A stretch of 64,000 nt of DNA. Source: Ipomoea triloba (taxonomy: Eukaryota; Streptophyta; Magnoliopsida; Solanales; Convolvulaceae). A model generated the notes under the pieces. That model saw nothing but the letters and a program-made list of their open reading frames with translations. It made no database searches and was not told the DNA's origin. The translations under genes were made by a program, and so were the position numbers. Shown here piece after piece: positions 44,002-56,400 of the stretch. Each line of letters begins with the position of its first letter. The first letter of the stretch is position 1. The stretch covers positions 23,448,101-23,512,100 of the forward strand of contig NC_044930.1 in assembly GCF_003576645.1 (NCBI RefSeq). Direction: 5' to 3'.

Positions 44002-46227
44002 AAGAAAAAAAATATTTTTGATCTCATGATTGTGTGACACTATCATATTTAGGGTGTGTTTGAAAGTTAGAAAACAATCATTTTCAAAATTTTTAATATT
44101 TGAAGCATTTGGAAAATTCAATGAACAAAAACATTTTTCGTTGATGATGAAAAATTAACCCATTTTTCGAACCAAGCTACATCAACGAACAACAAACAGC
44201 GACTTTCATTCCCAGGCTTCCAGTACAAAGCTAAGAGGAATTGAAAGGAGTAATTGGTTTGCTTAATTAGTGATGAATTAGTAATAGAATTAATAAATAT
44301 TACATTTGTTAATGATGGAGACATGGGACCCCGGAGCCAGGGTCCATTTTATTGAGAAATTCTTGACCCAATTGTCTAAGCGGGGTGTCCGTCTTTATAG
44401 ATAAGGTTTTGGCCTAATATGGAAACCTCCCACTTAACGATACACATTTCAAACCACCAACTACTCAAGATCTTATGTATTAATGGATAGGAAGCTCCAC
44501 TTATGCATGGGAGTGTGGTGGAAACAAAGTAGTGGGGGACACGTGTGTGGCCAAGAATAAAGGCTACCATATGCCGTCCATTTGTTAACCATCCGTGAGT
44601 CCTTCAACAATATAAATAGGTACCCTTCCCTCCTTATAAAAGACATCTCTTAGCTTACCAAATGTCTTCTGGTCTGTTGGTTTGAGTTTTCTCCTTCCTG
44701 CCTCCTGCTGGCGTACCAGGGTTCGAGTCATGTTTGTTTCCCTATGAGTATAGTATTTATTATTTATGTATTCTTTAGGCCATCGTATACGTATTCTTTT
44801 GGGCCTAGCGTCTCGTTCTGTACCTCTATACCCGAATTATGTTGGACAAGATCTCGATAAAACAATAAGTTAAGTATTTAGAATACTATATATTAGGGCT
44901 CTTGTATTGTAAATAATACCTACAATGATTTATTTCCCAATATTTCTTAGTTTTTTTTTCTTGAAATGTTCACAAGCTCAAAATGTCAATAATTCGAAAG
45001 CTATATATTCATTGCAATCATATCAAGATTGTCACATTTTTTGGGCATTTTTATTATTTAATTATATCATAAATTGTTTAAATATGTTTTATAATTAGGG
45101 TTAGACAATTTACTGATAGTTGATGAATATAAAAAGTAATTCTTCTTTTGAAATTAAACTTATAAGTTATGTAGATGTGAATATTTGAAAGTAAAATTAA
45201 GAGAAAATAATAATTTTTTTAATGCATGTCTTATCATATTAGTTGATCTAAAAGTAGAAACTACCAGCTAAAAGAAGATTCAATTCATATAACATTTATA
45301 AATTTTGTTTAATCCAATTTAAACACCAATATAGTTACTTAAGAGTAAGAGGCTAAGATTAAGAGTATAGTTTGTGTGGGGGGGGGGGCGGGGGGTGAGA
45401 GAGAGAGTGGGGACTTGTAGTCATTACTATTCCACATATGAGAGATAAATTGTAGTAAGAAGATCACGTGTGGCAATTTTTACTAAGAGAATGTTAGTAA
45501 AAATCGAACTCGTAATCTTTTTGAAATAGAATCATGCTTCACCCATTTAAACACCATTTTAGAGTCTATTGTTTAATTTTTATTTAAAAGCATGCATTGT
45601 TGGGTAATTTTGCAATTCAGTAAATCATTTTTAAAAAAAATTATATTTATTATGAACAGTACTGAGTACACAAGTATTATTTTTTCCTATAAATACTTTT
45701 TTTTTTTTTGAAGAACATATAAATACTTTTTTATGTTTTAAAAAATAAACTTAAAACAATTGATGACGAGCATAAATAGCCCAACTTTTTTTTCTCAGAT
45801 TTTTTTTTTAAATATTATTGATTTAGAATTAAGGGCCTATATAGTAATAGGAAATAAAATCCATTTTTCATCTCTAATTGTAACAAACTTTCAAGTTTTA
45901 AAATTTTATTCAAAAAGTTATGAAGTATGTTAATATTTAGCAGTACTCAAAAAAAATGTTAATATTTAGCAACTTTCATATTCAACTACTATTATGAGGG
46001 CAAATTGGATATTGAAAACTGGTGATAGTAGAGAAAATTAGTATGTGGTGTCACTTGAGTATATATGATATGTAATATCGAGTCCAAAAAAAAAATATAT
46101 CGAGTAAAAGTAATGACAATGATAGTAACAATAGTAATGGATATATTGGGATTTGGGACTGATTCAATCAGTAATTAAGTCACAAAATAGAATACAATAC
46201 ATATAAAGACGGATGTCGTTAGAAGAA
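44002..46227. other. Intergenic DNA with a possible LTR remnant
   Basis: No protein is recognisable. A promoter-like patch has TATAAATA at 44,611-44,618 and TTATAAAAG at 44,634, followed by a C/T-rich leader. The flanking sequence (44,300-44,900) looks like an LTR, but no partner was found. A poly-G run lies near 45,380, and the rest is AT-rich. Confidence 0.35.
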
Positions 46228-46352
46228 TTGAAGCATGTGCTTCATCTTAACTAAAATAGTGCTCCATCTCAATTAAAAATCTAAATTGTTAGTTAAATTG
46301 TACATTTATGTTTATATATTATTTTTATGTTTATATATTCTTTATGCTCAAC
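46228..46352 (-). mobile_element. Degraded TRIM LTR
   Basis: GAAGCATGTGCTTCATCTTAACTAAAA, a second AGTGCTCCATCTC, and the final TTATGCTCA are recognisable as a decayed, partly duplicated copy of the short LTR at 2,777-3,424. Confidence 0.5.
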
Positions 46353-46709
46353 AAGAAGCTAAGCCTCTCAAGAAAATAGTTCAAACTTTGTGTAGTGAGA
46401 GAGACACATTTTTCATTATAAATACTTTTATCTCTGTAATACCAAGACAATTAATATGAATTTCGAGCATTTCTTTGTCTTTTTTGTCCATTTCGAGGTC
46501 ACGGTCTTCATATGATTTTGCCATTTCAGTCTCAATTCAAGGGAATTGAGGAATATGAACCATTGAACCTACATCGAAAATTTTATTTGAACCTTAGACT
46601 CAATACCTTTTTTAAACCTAGGATTTTCAAATTTTCATGAATTGATATACATAGAAATATAGCAATTGATGTAAAAGCGTTATAGTGCAATAGTCAACCT
46701 TTCAGTACG

Positions 46710-47240
46710 ATGTCTCCTTCTATCATACTCGATTTATCCAAGATAACCGCCCTAGATGGGAATAATTACAGGCTATGGACCCAAAGAATGCTGATACTCT
46801 TCGAACAACTGAAACTAGTCTATGTGATGTTCTGTAATCCACCCGAACCTGCTCCGCTAAGGTTCCCCTTTCAAGAACCAAGAGAAATTAGTCATGAACG
46901 GGATTATACTCCTGGTCAAGAACCGGGTGTAACTTTGAGGCAGTTTACAGATGACAATATAGCAGCCAGGGGATACCTTCTATCACAAATGAATGACAAA
47001 TTGTTTAACATCTATGTCAAACAAAACTCGACAAAAGTGATTTGGAAAATGTTGTAAGAAAAGTATGGTGCCAATGATGTTGGAAATCAAAGTGTCAGAA
47101 ACAACAACAACAAAAGGAGTGAAAAAGCTAAGAAACTCAAAAGAGGATGTTTTGTCTGCAGTAAGCATGTATACCGAGCATACCAGTGCTATCATCGCAA
47201 CGGTAGAATTCATAGAGGTCAACCTGATGGAGAAAGATGA
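46710..47240 (+). pseudogene. Copia gag relic
   Basis: The frame from Met 46,710 shows the copia gag start (ITALDGNNYRLWTQRM), LSQMNDKLFNIY and a stop (TAA) after WKML at 47,055-47,057. After it the same frame continues EKYGANDVGNQ and reaches a zinc-knuckle relic CFVCSKHVYRAYQC, in which the metal-binding His is replaced by Tyr. No pol domains follow. It is probably the 5' coding part of the element whose LTR lies at 48,351. Confidence 0.7.
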
Positions 47241-47280
47241 GTATAGCATCTCCTTCATTAGTAGTTATTTTGAGTAACTC

Positions 47281-48350
47281 TTATTTGCTCTAGTTTCTAA
47301 CAGCTCGCATAAAATGAGATATTATTAGTACTGAATACTAGTTGATTTGTGTAAATTTTAAATGCCTATTAGTACTTGTCATATCAATGTGTTGAATGCT
47401 GATGACATTGTTGCATATTAATAGACACAATCGAATAGATAGGGAAAGCAAATCAAATATCTTGACCACTACAAGAATTGTGGGGGTCATATTGCTAGAG
47501 GTGGTAATCAATAAGCTCTTGCAATTGTGACATAATCGTCAATTTTGGGAGAGTCGTCAGGTATGATGTATCTATTAAATCATACATTAAATTTTATTTA
47601 TGATTGGTAGTCAATAAAAATATGAGCAAAATATGTCAAAATATTTGAATTATGTACTGAGATTATTTGTCAAACGTGGTAAGCATATACCAAAGACTTT
47701 ATTAACAATGTGTTGGTAGTATGGAAAAGTCATCATTCTTGAATACTCTGTATAGGAAGGTGGTTTTTAAGTAAACTTCGCTTTCAACACTCGACGTTGG
47801 AGTATCTAAGAAGTAGGGGGTTGATCATGCATGCTAGTTGAAGAGCTACTTGATCCTCACTTGAAATGAGGTTGACTTTAATATGTTATTAAACAATCAA
47901 AGCCTTGCAATAGACACTGCTTAAGTAGTGCAATAATAGTGTTATTTAAATTGCCTTTTATAAATAAGTGGAATTTCCTTTAAGAATAAATATGAAATTT
48001 GTATTAATTTGCATTACATCAAGGCTATATATGAGTTATGTAGTGAAGTGAAAATTATAAAGTTTTTTTTTTTTGAAATAGAAAATTATGAAGTTGAAAT
48101 AACGTAACGTAACTTTGAATGCTAAAGTTATAGATGTTGAATTTCATCTTGATTAAATTTATGTAGATAAACATTTCTCTAATAAATGCCAGTTTGCATA
48201 TAATCTTTGAGTACGAGATCTACTTTTATGTAGAAAATTACTCAATGTCACTACGTATCAGTTCAAGTTTAAACACTGATATTAAGGTCAGCTCGTTTGT
48301 ATTGCTCAGACATTGTCCTTTCTAGCTTTCTACTTTGAATGTGTGGGGAT
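47281..48350. other. Interior of a deleted copia element, not recognisable
   Basis: Sequence between the gag relic and the LTR shows no open frame or pol motif. It may combine decayed internal sequence with later insertions. Confidence 0.35.
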
Positions 48351-48550
48351 TGTTGGAAATCATTCAAAGCAACGCAATTAAGGTGGGGTCATTGTACACG
48401 TGTAAGCATTTCCTTCATCCTTGCGGTTATTATTGTGGCTGATAAAGGGTGGGTGGTTATATCTATTACTATATATAGCTACCCCCTTTCCCATTTGGAA
48501 TAGACCAAAAGAGTGTCAGGATTAGTTGACGTTGCCTCAACTTTCCAACA
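48351..48550 (+). mobile_element. Copia 3' LTR
   Basis: A polypurine tract GTGTGGGGAT (48,341-48,350) is followed by TGTTGGAAAT; the LTR ends TTTCCAACA at 48,550, giving 200 bp with TGTTGGAAA/TTTCCAACA inverted ends. A TATA box (CTATATATAGC) lies at about 48,468-48,478. Orientation agrees with the gag relic upstream. A 5' LTR was not found. Confidence 0.7.
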
Positions 48551-48714
48551 ATGTATGCGCAGTAATATATATATTAAAGAAATATAAAAATACTCCATAG
48601 ATAACTGGAAGAATGAAAAATTAGAGAAATTATTTTTAAAAAAAAAATTACTAGGTAGTGTGATGATACCTTTGCAACCATCCTAGTTATCTACGGAGTA
48701 TTGATGCAACCATA

Positions 48715-49540
48715 GTGAACTCTCGCCCAGGTAGGAAATAAGAACGCTCCACAGCCGTCCACGTGTCCAGATTAACGAATCAGATGCAATTTTAAAAAAA
48801 TGACGCGATGGTATTTTCGTAAATAACTGGAACTTTGGTGCACCTAGTTTCACTTAAAAGTGCACCTAGTTTCACTTACAAGTGCACCTATTTTCGCACC
48901 TATTTTCACTTACAAGTGAGTAATTTACCTTGTTAATATTCATGCACATATTTTCGCAAATATTTTCACTTACAAATGCAAGTAAATTTATCTTGTTAAT
49001 ACTCATGCACCTGGATATAACCTAGGTGCACCTAGTTTTAACATAGGTTGCACCTAGTTATAACATTAGGTGCACTTAGTTATAACATTACGTGCACTTA
49101 GTATTGATGCTTACTGTACAATTCACTTGCACCTGTAATACATTTTACTTGCATCTGCAATACATTTTAGTTGAACTTGTGCAAGTAATTTACTTTGTTA
49201 ACATTCATGTACCTAGGTGCAACCTATGTGCACCTAGTTATAACATTAGGTGCACCTAGTTATAACATTAGATTTACCTAGTTATAACATTAGGCGCACT
49301 TAGTATTAATGCTCATTGTACAATTTACTTGCACTTGTAATACAGTTTACTTGCACGTGTGCACCTATTTTCACTTACAGGTGCAAGTAATTTACTTTGT
49401 TAACATTTATGCACCTGGGTGCACCTATGTGCACCTAGTTATAACGTTATATGTAACTACATTCCGGACACGTGGCGCGCTGTGATTCGTCCGCAGTTCT
49501 CTCCTGGGCGGCCAGTACGCACCTGAACGCGATCCTATAT
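48715..49540. mobile_element. Minisatellite-cored inverted-repeat element (GTGCACCTAGTT core)
   Basis: Inverted ends share GCCCAGG, CCACAG/ATCACAG and CCACGTGTCC (left 48,724-48,772; right 49,465-49,512). The core (48,838-49,445) is a tandem array of 20-25-bp variants of GTGCACCTAGTTATAACATT mixed with TTTCACTTACAAGTGCA, with higher-order repetition around TTACTTTGTTAACATTCATG. There is no coding capacity. The ends are unlike the GTGGACC family, so this is a second structural class with the same design. Confidence 0.6.
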
Positions 49541-49920
49541 ATATATATATATATAACAATATACTTGTTCAAATGCAGATATTGTTTAATTTCCCGTGTG
49601 GCTGGTGCGAATCCACCATCAGGTATGCATAAATGCACAACACAATGTTTAGAAATGCATCACAAAAAGCTCCACACGCCAAAAAAATGCACCACGCATC
49701 ACCACACCTGATGGTTAATTTACAAACACTTTGTGGTGCATTTATGCGTACCTAATGGTGAGTGATCTGATCGCACGGCCGCATAAAAACTTGATCCTAT
49801 AGAATATATACTACATTGTAAAGAATTATGAGTCCTACTAAGTGAAGTCAATGCAACTTTGATTATTTTATTATAGGACGAGTGTAAATGTGTAATCTAC
49901 AGAGATGCATGCATGTGCAA

Positions 49921-49954
<34 letters not shown>

Positions 49955-50538
49955 GTGGTAGCATATACAGCTTGAAATGTAGATTTTGGGTCACGTGGGC
50001 AGAGCGTGAAAGGGGGAAGGTGTGGGTAAAGATGGATAGAAGAGGGGGTTTGGAGAGATGCTTAGAAATGAGGGTTTCAAAATGTTGGATTTTCCAGTGA
50101 CAAAAAGAGAAAACTGATGAAGACAACACACTGAAGCCTGAAGGAGACCGACCAATTAAGAGAGAGACACTCAGTTCTGGAGCTGAGTACATTTCTATCT
50201 GTAAACAGCACACACCAAATTAAAGCTCATCTCTTAGCTTGCAATTTATTTCATCTTCTACTTTATTTTACTCAGCTCCCACTTTCTTTTTTTTTTTTTT
50301 TTTTTTTTTTTTTGAAACAAAGCTCCCACTTTCTTAAACTATTATATTATTGTATCTCCAAAGTCTTGTCCTGAAGGCTTGGTGAAAATTTTCTAAGGTG
50401 TTTGTACATTTGTGTCTCCATTTACTGTATAAACATAGAATTATTAACATTTTTTTGGATTCATTAACGAACCAATTGGGTTATACTCAGAACAACTTTT
50501 GATTCTATTTTCTTGACAAAATTTTAAGGTTTTAATGA

Positions 50539-50590
<52 letters not shown>
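49541..50590. other. Repeat-rich spacer
   Basis: It contains (AT)n at about 49,536-49,555 and short inverted words near 49,620-49,750 (AGGTATGCATAAATGCA / TGCATTTATGCGTACCT), indicating another small MITE. It also contains (ATT)n at 49,922-49,955, poly-T at 50,287-50,314 and (TA)n at 50,542-50,591. No gene is supported. Confidence 0.5.
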
Positions 50591-50594
<4 letters not shown>

Positions 50595-50962
50595 TTCATG
50601 TGCGGTTGGGATTCTCAAGTGCGATTATACAGTTGTTTTATGTGCGTAATTTTTCCTTTTTAAGGTGCGTGATTTTTCTTCTTAAGGTGCGTGGTTTGTA
50701 TGCTTAAGGTGCGTCAGTGTTAAAAGTTAAGGTAAGTGAACCTAAAGCTTAAGCTGCGTGGTTTTCCTTCTTAAGGTGTGTTGTTTTCTTTCTTAAGGTG
50801 CGTCATTTGTATGCTTAAGGTGCGTGCATGAGTTGTTGAAACTTAAGGTGCGTCATTTTAAAAACCTCAGGTGCATGATTTGTGTTCTTAAGGTCCTTTG
50901 TTTGTGTGATTAAGGTGAGGGCGTAACCGCACCGGAACCCTTCCCTGCCCCTGAACCATTCC
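50591..50962. mobile_element. Minisatellite-cored element with GTGCGGTT ends
   Basis: The left end GAGTTCATGTGCGGTTGGG and the reversed right end GGGTTCCGGTGCGGTTACG are related. The core consists of about a dozen units of roughly 20 bp, variants of CTTAAGGTGCGTGATTTTT. It lies between TA-rich tracts, and the target duplication cannot be read there. Confidence 0.55.
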
Positions 50963-51329
50963 TTTTATATATATGTGTGTCTGAGATCTCATTAGAACAC
51001 ACCCTTAGGAGAAAAACTAAGAATTAATCTCAGTCTAACATCTGTAAAAATAGGACGGATTAGATCAGATTAAAAAATAATAATAAAGATCTCATGGCAT
51101 TTTTGTAATTTTTTGTCAACTTCACTTTTTAAACTTACACACTTAAATACGTATTTTGTAACAACCAAATATTCATTCATGGACAAACTTTATATAAAAT
51201 CAAGGAAATTGATAAATTTTAAATCTAAATCGTAAATGTTAAACCCTAAGCAGTACAAAGTGAACACCTAAACTAAATAAAACCAAAAACACAGTCGCTC
51301 TAAAATTCAAACCTTAAGTGCAATGCATT

Positions 51330-51705
51330 TTAGAATTTTCGCAAGTGTAATGTTTTAATACTAAATGTGCATTTTGTTAATACTAAATATGCATCCCATA
51401 AATACTAAAACACATAAAGTACATTATTTTAACTCATAAAATACAATATAATAGCTTATAAAATAAAAAAATATCTTATCCCAAAAATTTCATTATTCTA
51501 ACACATTAAGTACATTATACACTATTCTAACTCATAAAATACATTATTCTAACACATAAATTACATTATTCTAACTCATAAATGTTCTAGAAATTCCATT
51601 ATTCTAACACATATAAAATACATTATTCTAACACATAAAATACATTATTCTAACTCATAAAATATATTATCTTAACTTAAAATGTTTATTATTCTAACGC
51701 GCCCG
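51330..51705. repeat. Minisatellite, ACACATAAAATACATTATTCTA units
   Basis: Units of about 22 bp alternate between ACACATAAAATACATTATTCTA and ACTCATAAAATACATTATTCTA, with decayed versions upstream. It probably forms the core of another short element beginning near 50,990, but the ends were not established. Confidence 0.65.
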
Positions 51706-51741
51706 AATTTTTGTTTAACATTAAAACGATATCATTTTGAT

Positions 51742-52287
51742 GACAAATTATGTTGTGGACCCGTCCAAAACTACGTCGCTTTTGTTTTCTTCTTTTTTTT
51801 TTTTTTAATTAGTAACATATTGCTGAATATAGAGTTGTCCAAACATGTGTGAATGTAGAGGTTTCAAAGTGTGAATGTAGAGTATAGAAATCGTGAATGT
51901 AGATTTATGATTGTGTGAATGTAGAGTTGCCCAGAAATGTGTGAATGTGCAGGTTTCAAATTGTGAATATGGAGTATAGAAATCGTGAATGTAGAGTTAT
52001 GCATGTGTGAATATGTAATAGAGTTAAGAAGTTATACCAACTTATAGCCCTGTAATGTGTGAATGTATGTGGAGTTCTCAAGTTGTGAATGTGAAGTATA
52101 GGACATGTGAATATAGAGTTTTGAATGTGTGAATGCATAACAGTGATAATATACTTACTAAATATATAATCATGTAATGTGTGAATGTGGAGTTTACAAA
52201 TTATGAATGTAGAGTATAGTGTATGTGAATGTATACCCAGGTCCACCTTGCAAGGTGAACCTGATCCACGGCATACCAACCCTTCCC
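51742..52287. mobile_element. Mutator-like MITE with minisatellite core, 9-bp target duplication
   Basis: CATTTTGAT is repeated exactly at 51,733-51,741 and 52,288-52,296. The left end reads GACAAATTATGTTGTGGACC; the right end, reversed, contains GGTATGCCGTGGATCAGG. The core is made of 15-25-bp variants of GTGTGAATGTAGAGTT (about 20 units, 51,850-52,230). End words and duplication length place it with the elements at 12,585, 43,306 and 59,676, although the core repeat is unrelated. Confidence 0.8.
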
Positions 52288-52296
52288 CATTTTGAT

Positions 52297-52837
52297 TGTG
52301 TAGACTGTAATTTGCCAATTCTTGATTGGTGGGCCTTACTATCAAGATTTTGCCAATTCTTCATTGGTGGGCCTTAGTATCAAGATCTTAAGGGCAGAGG
52401 CCCATATGGAATATTTTCAATAGGTATGTGATGGACCAAGTGCATGTTCCTACATGCATTCAAAACATTCATATTTTTTCCTTTAATTTATCTTTTCTAA
52501 TTTTAATTTATTTTTTCATTTTATTTTTTTAAAAATAAAATTAAGGTATAAGAATATATCATTAGAAGTTTCTAATCAATATCGTTTAAATAGCACACAT
52601 ATTGATATTTCTTATTAAAATTTTTAATAAATCTAAAGTAAATAAAGTCATCACTTTAGGTACATAAATTTCTACTTTACTATTGGTTCAATTCTACTAT
52701 AGGTAGATAAATTCACTAATATGGATTAATAAAATTACTACTGCAAATTTATCACAAATTATTTAAAAGATTTTATATATATTAATTTTAAGTGATAATT
52801 GATCAATTTGTGTCATTTTTATAAATACTACTAACTC
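52297..52837. other. AT-rich spacer
   Basis: A direct repeat of GGTGGGCCTTA-TATCAAGAT with TTGCCAATTCTT occurs at 52,313-52,388. No gene is seen. Confidence 0.5.
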
Positions 52838-52983
52838 TATTACAATGCAGTATCTGTTCATAACTACTTTCTCAACCTATTGAAGCACAAGAGTCAACAT
52901 TGACTCTACTGAGGCGGCTCGAACCCACCACCTCCCATATAAAGGGAAGAGTTTGATACCACTAGACCACAAAGTCCTTGGCA
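52838..52983 (-). mobile_element. tRNA-derived SINE
   Basis: On the minus strand: AGGACTTTGTGGTCTAGTGG (A-box-like), then GGTGGGTTCGAGCC (B box), GTCAATGTTGACTC, and a 3' end ACTGCATTGTAATAGAGTTAG. The same head occurs at 58,450-58,564 and the same B box and 3' end at 53,197-53,285, so this is a small SINE family. Target duplications are not clear for this copy. Confidence 0.65.
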
Positions 52984-53196
52984 AATATGGAGTATTATTA
53001 TTTTCACGTACCTCAAATTTTTTATTTGCCTACAATATTATTTTTATGTACATGAGTCCATGATGCAACATGGGCCCTAGTTCAAGATATAATTTGTCTA
53101 GTATTTTTAGTTAAAATCTCATAAATTGTAAATGGTATTTTTAGTTAAAATTTGATAAATTTATCCCCTTGTACTTTTGCTACATTACATGGGTCA

Positions 53197-53285
53197 ATAA
53201 TCTTATGGTTTAGTGGCATCCGGTTGCACCCTATTTGGAAGAGGTGGGTTCGAACCTCAGTGATACTACATTGTAATAGAATAAG
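53197..53285 (+). mobile_element. SINE of the same family, internally deleted
   Basis: It has TTATGGTTTAGTGGCATCC (A box region), GGTGGGTTCGAACCTCAGTG (B box), then directly ACTACATTGTAATAGAATAAG, skipping the central part present at 52,838. Confidence 0.6.
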
Positions 53286-53687
53286 CTAAAATTTGACTTA
53301 TAAGCCAATAACCAAACACCCCCATATATACTTTTTACTTGCAGTTCTGGCTAGTTGAGTACGTACTCCCTAAAGGATAATTAATACAATATGTTATGAA
53401 TGGACAGAATGCATACCAGGTCATATAGCTAAGTGTTGTGACTTGTGAATGAACACCATTTATGGGTGTACACCAATAAATTAAGTTTAGATTATATTAA
53501 GTGAAATGTTGTGTATTTTGAAATATTTGAAATAATTAATTTTTTGTTCTTTACTTTTTGTATGTATGGTATAGATAAGCTATTGCATATGCTTACAAAC
53601 AATTTAAAGACCCCACTTTAAATTGTTCCCTCCTCGATCGGCAGGTGAGGTGAGATGAGCTGGCGTCCAGGCTGGGATAGAGTCTCC

Positions 53688-53966
53688 CGTTTGGTTCCGC
53701 ACATCAAATACTTGGTAATGTTAATGTGTTTTGGTGAAAGTATTTTACATGTTTGGTAGTAGGATGGAATGGGAATGATCATTACTAGTTGGGGAAGAAG
53801 AGGAGGAAGAATAGAAATGAAACCCTTATTTTATTAGGTAATGAGTTTTGCAATTAATGGAGTAATCAAAACCTATATATTATTGTTCTAAAAACCTGTC
53901 AACCAAACAATAACAATAACTTTGATACACATTCCGGATAGTTAAACATGTCAATCAAACACACCC
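53688..53966 (-). mobile_element. Tourist-like MITE, second copy
   Basis: Its sequence from GTTTGGTTCCGCACATCAA aligns with the reverse complement of 13,234-13,534 (ATCAAATACTTGGTAATG, TTTTGGTGAAA, ATGTTTGGTAGT, ATGGAATGGGAATG) and ends ATCAAACACACCC. Confidence 0.65.
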
Positions 53967-54305
53967 AAGTTGTTTTGCTCATTCTAGCCGAGGGTGGCCG
54001 ATTGTGCCCCTATTATGTATTTTATTGCTTGGTTATTTTTGGCTAAATAGCCAATCCTTATTCTATCTCAGCTCCATCGCTAATATCTGTAATATCATTC
54101 TAGTGGATGACTTACTAGATGCGGATGTATTCAGTGTGGTGCATCTTGCACGCGCCCTTATGCCATCATGCATTTGCACAACTTTGCCCATCTTATTCGG
54201 AAGCCTTCTCCTTATATAGTACTCCCTCCGATTGAAGTTATTTTTAATTCAAAATTTTATAATATTAAGTTTAGTATTAATATTCAAAATTTATAGAACT
54301 CACAG

Positions 54306-55300
54306 ATGTTTTGTTGTTCAAACTTTGAAATCTGTCTCTATTTTGGCTAACTATTTTTGAAAATATTGGAGAGAAATGGGCGACTGGGATGCCACGATGT
54401 GGATGCAGCAAACACAACACCAAAAACGTCATTTATCGGCGGCTATTTTGTTATTTAGGACAGACAGAGGGTTGTGACTTGGGAGGGTTTTAAAGACAAA
54501 TTGTTTTTAAAACACTTAAATTGGTTAAAATATTAAGTTAATACTTAGCGAAGTTATAAACAGTCACCACAAATACCGATTATACCGCTAATACTTAGTG
54601 ATGGTTACAAGCAACTACCACGAATTAATCGTGCTCATATATCATGAATTAAGTTTTCACATTAAATAGTAGTGGTTAACATAAGCGTCGCCAAATATTT
54701 ATATAGCGACGGTTATATTAAATTGTCGCTAAATTTATGTCGTTAAATAACTGTTTTTTTGTAATGAAGTGCAAGACTTCGAGGTGTGTAATACGTGAAA
54801 CCAAGCAACTCTTCTAATTTATTTATGAGTATATTTTTAAGCTATTCTTATGCTTCTGATGGAAGAATGATGAATTATATTGTGGCACTGAATCCAGCAT
54901 CAAAACTGCATAAGTATAGGAGTTTTGGGTGATAAAATATTTGACAGACCAGTTACACAATCCACCTATTTCAACAGTGACTCTTCCTCAAGATGAGGGT
55001 AAGGATAAAGCTACATATATTTGTCCTTTATCTTAGCTGGATTTTATTAATTAGGAGTCATAGAATTTCAAGATTGAATAGAAGAAATGTCAACTTTTAT
55101 AAAATCATATCGAGTGCCCGAGGGTGATGGGTTTTACAAATTACTTGTGGGTTGTGTTCACATACATAAGCAAGCTGATGAGGAGGAGCTGCTTTTGAGC
55201 AATGAAGTTTGAGGATGTTTCCAAACAAAATTTTTTTGTTTTTTGTTCTGATTAAATTTGTATTATTGAAAATATTGAGTTAATGGAAAGATATTCGGAA
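54306..55300 (+). mobile_element. 1 kb A-tailed dispersed repeat, copy 1
   Basis: It is collinear with 62,951-63,943 over almost its whole length, with scattered differences. It starts at GTTTTGTTGTTCAAAC and ends with GGAAAGATATTC followed by about 20 A. The middle has subterminal-type words (TACTTAGTGATGGTTA, AGCGACGGTTATATTAAATT) and TTTTTTTGTAATGAAG, resembling the end of a CACTA/Spm element. Downstream is a short reading frame ending ADEEELLLSNEV-stop and a 3'-UTR-like tail. The A-tail suggests copying by reverse transcription of a transcript that includes a CACTA end. Confidence 0.6.
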
Positions 55301-56156
55301 AAAAAAAAAAAAAAAAAAGAGTATCGGCTACACTTTATAATATGAAAGTTTAGCGGATTCTATACTTTCCATGATGCAGTGACAAGTGTCGCGAAAAGTC
55401 TTGTACTTTTCGGGTCACCTATTTCCGTACTAGTGACTATCAATTTTGCTATAAATTTAACCCTTCATTAAATAATCTATTTAGGAAGTGTTAATTATGA
55501 AGGTAAAAGTGTAAAATTTAACATTTTACACCTTTCTTCTCCCTCAATCACTATCCCAATCAAATTCAAGCTTTTCCTTAGTAATGAAAATGTAATAACT
55601 TCACAATAATTTGTAAGATTTTCAAAAAAAAAAGTGTAAATAAGACAATTATGCTAATAAATAATCATTATTTCAGTTCGTATATTAATTTTGATTAGTT
55701 AGTATGTAGTATATGGGGGTGGATCTATATATGACCTCTCACTTAAGAGGGTCACAGACTCACTCACAGCTATGCCGCTTAACTACAAGCTATTTAGCAA
55801 TTAAGGTGTGTTTGGAAGCCTGAAATTTCCGGGCTTGGAGTGTTTGGCAACCACTGAATAACCCAGTCAACGAAAAATGATTTCCGTTGACTGGGGAAAA
55901 TAGATCTGGTGTGTTCCTGGAGCATTGCGCCAATTTCATGGCCAGCTTGAACCGGTATGTAATAATTGTAATTAAATCCCCCTCAGATCCATCCCTTAAT
56001 TAGTTAGCTTCTTTTTTTGGTCAAAAACAATATATTTTTTTGTGAAAACAAAAACAATATATTTCAATTCTATCTTTTCCACTTGATGTTATTAGACTTA
56101 CTTTTCAATTGGAGTATATTATTGTGTCGTCCAGGATTATGGAAGAATGAAATGAT
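55301..56156. other. Spacer
   Basis: No gene. A short MITE-like block with GTGTGTTTGGAAGCCTG and an inverted AGTCAACGnAAA/TTTCCGTTGACT pair lies at about 55,805-55,900. Confidence 0.4.
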
Positions 56157-56246
56157 ATGAAGGGAAATAATGGAACACGGAAGGCGGCAGGAAATTCTTA
56201 TCATTGTTATTATTATTATAATAAAAGCATTCCTCTAAGCAGTCGT

Positions 56247-56365
56247 CCCAAATGTTGTCCGTGCATTCCATATCGAAGAGGCGCTTCCCCGGGGATTCCG
56301 GTTGGTCACCGAAGAGTAGAACTGGAGCAAAAATGCTGCAAATGCTGCAAATTATGTAACCCCCA
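56247..56365 (+). pseudogene. Left unit of a duplicated coding-like segment
   Basis: From TTGTCCGTGCATTCCATATCGAAGAGGCGC to CTGCAAATTATGTAA this matches 57,038-57,140. In one frame both copies read VVR.(F/L).IEE.LP and end NAANYV. The family is unknown. It suggests a gene or repeat unit duplicated around the 74-bp array. Confidence 0.35.
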
Positions 56366-56400
56366 AGAGCTACTGAGGCGAATAATAGAAAACAAAAGGC

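Noticed and set aside
45360..45420. Poly-G tract as a possible telomeric or G-quadruplex regulatory site
   Set aside because: It is a single G run with no plant telomere repeat (TTTAGGG) and no gene nearby.
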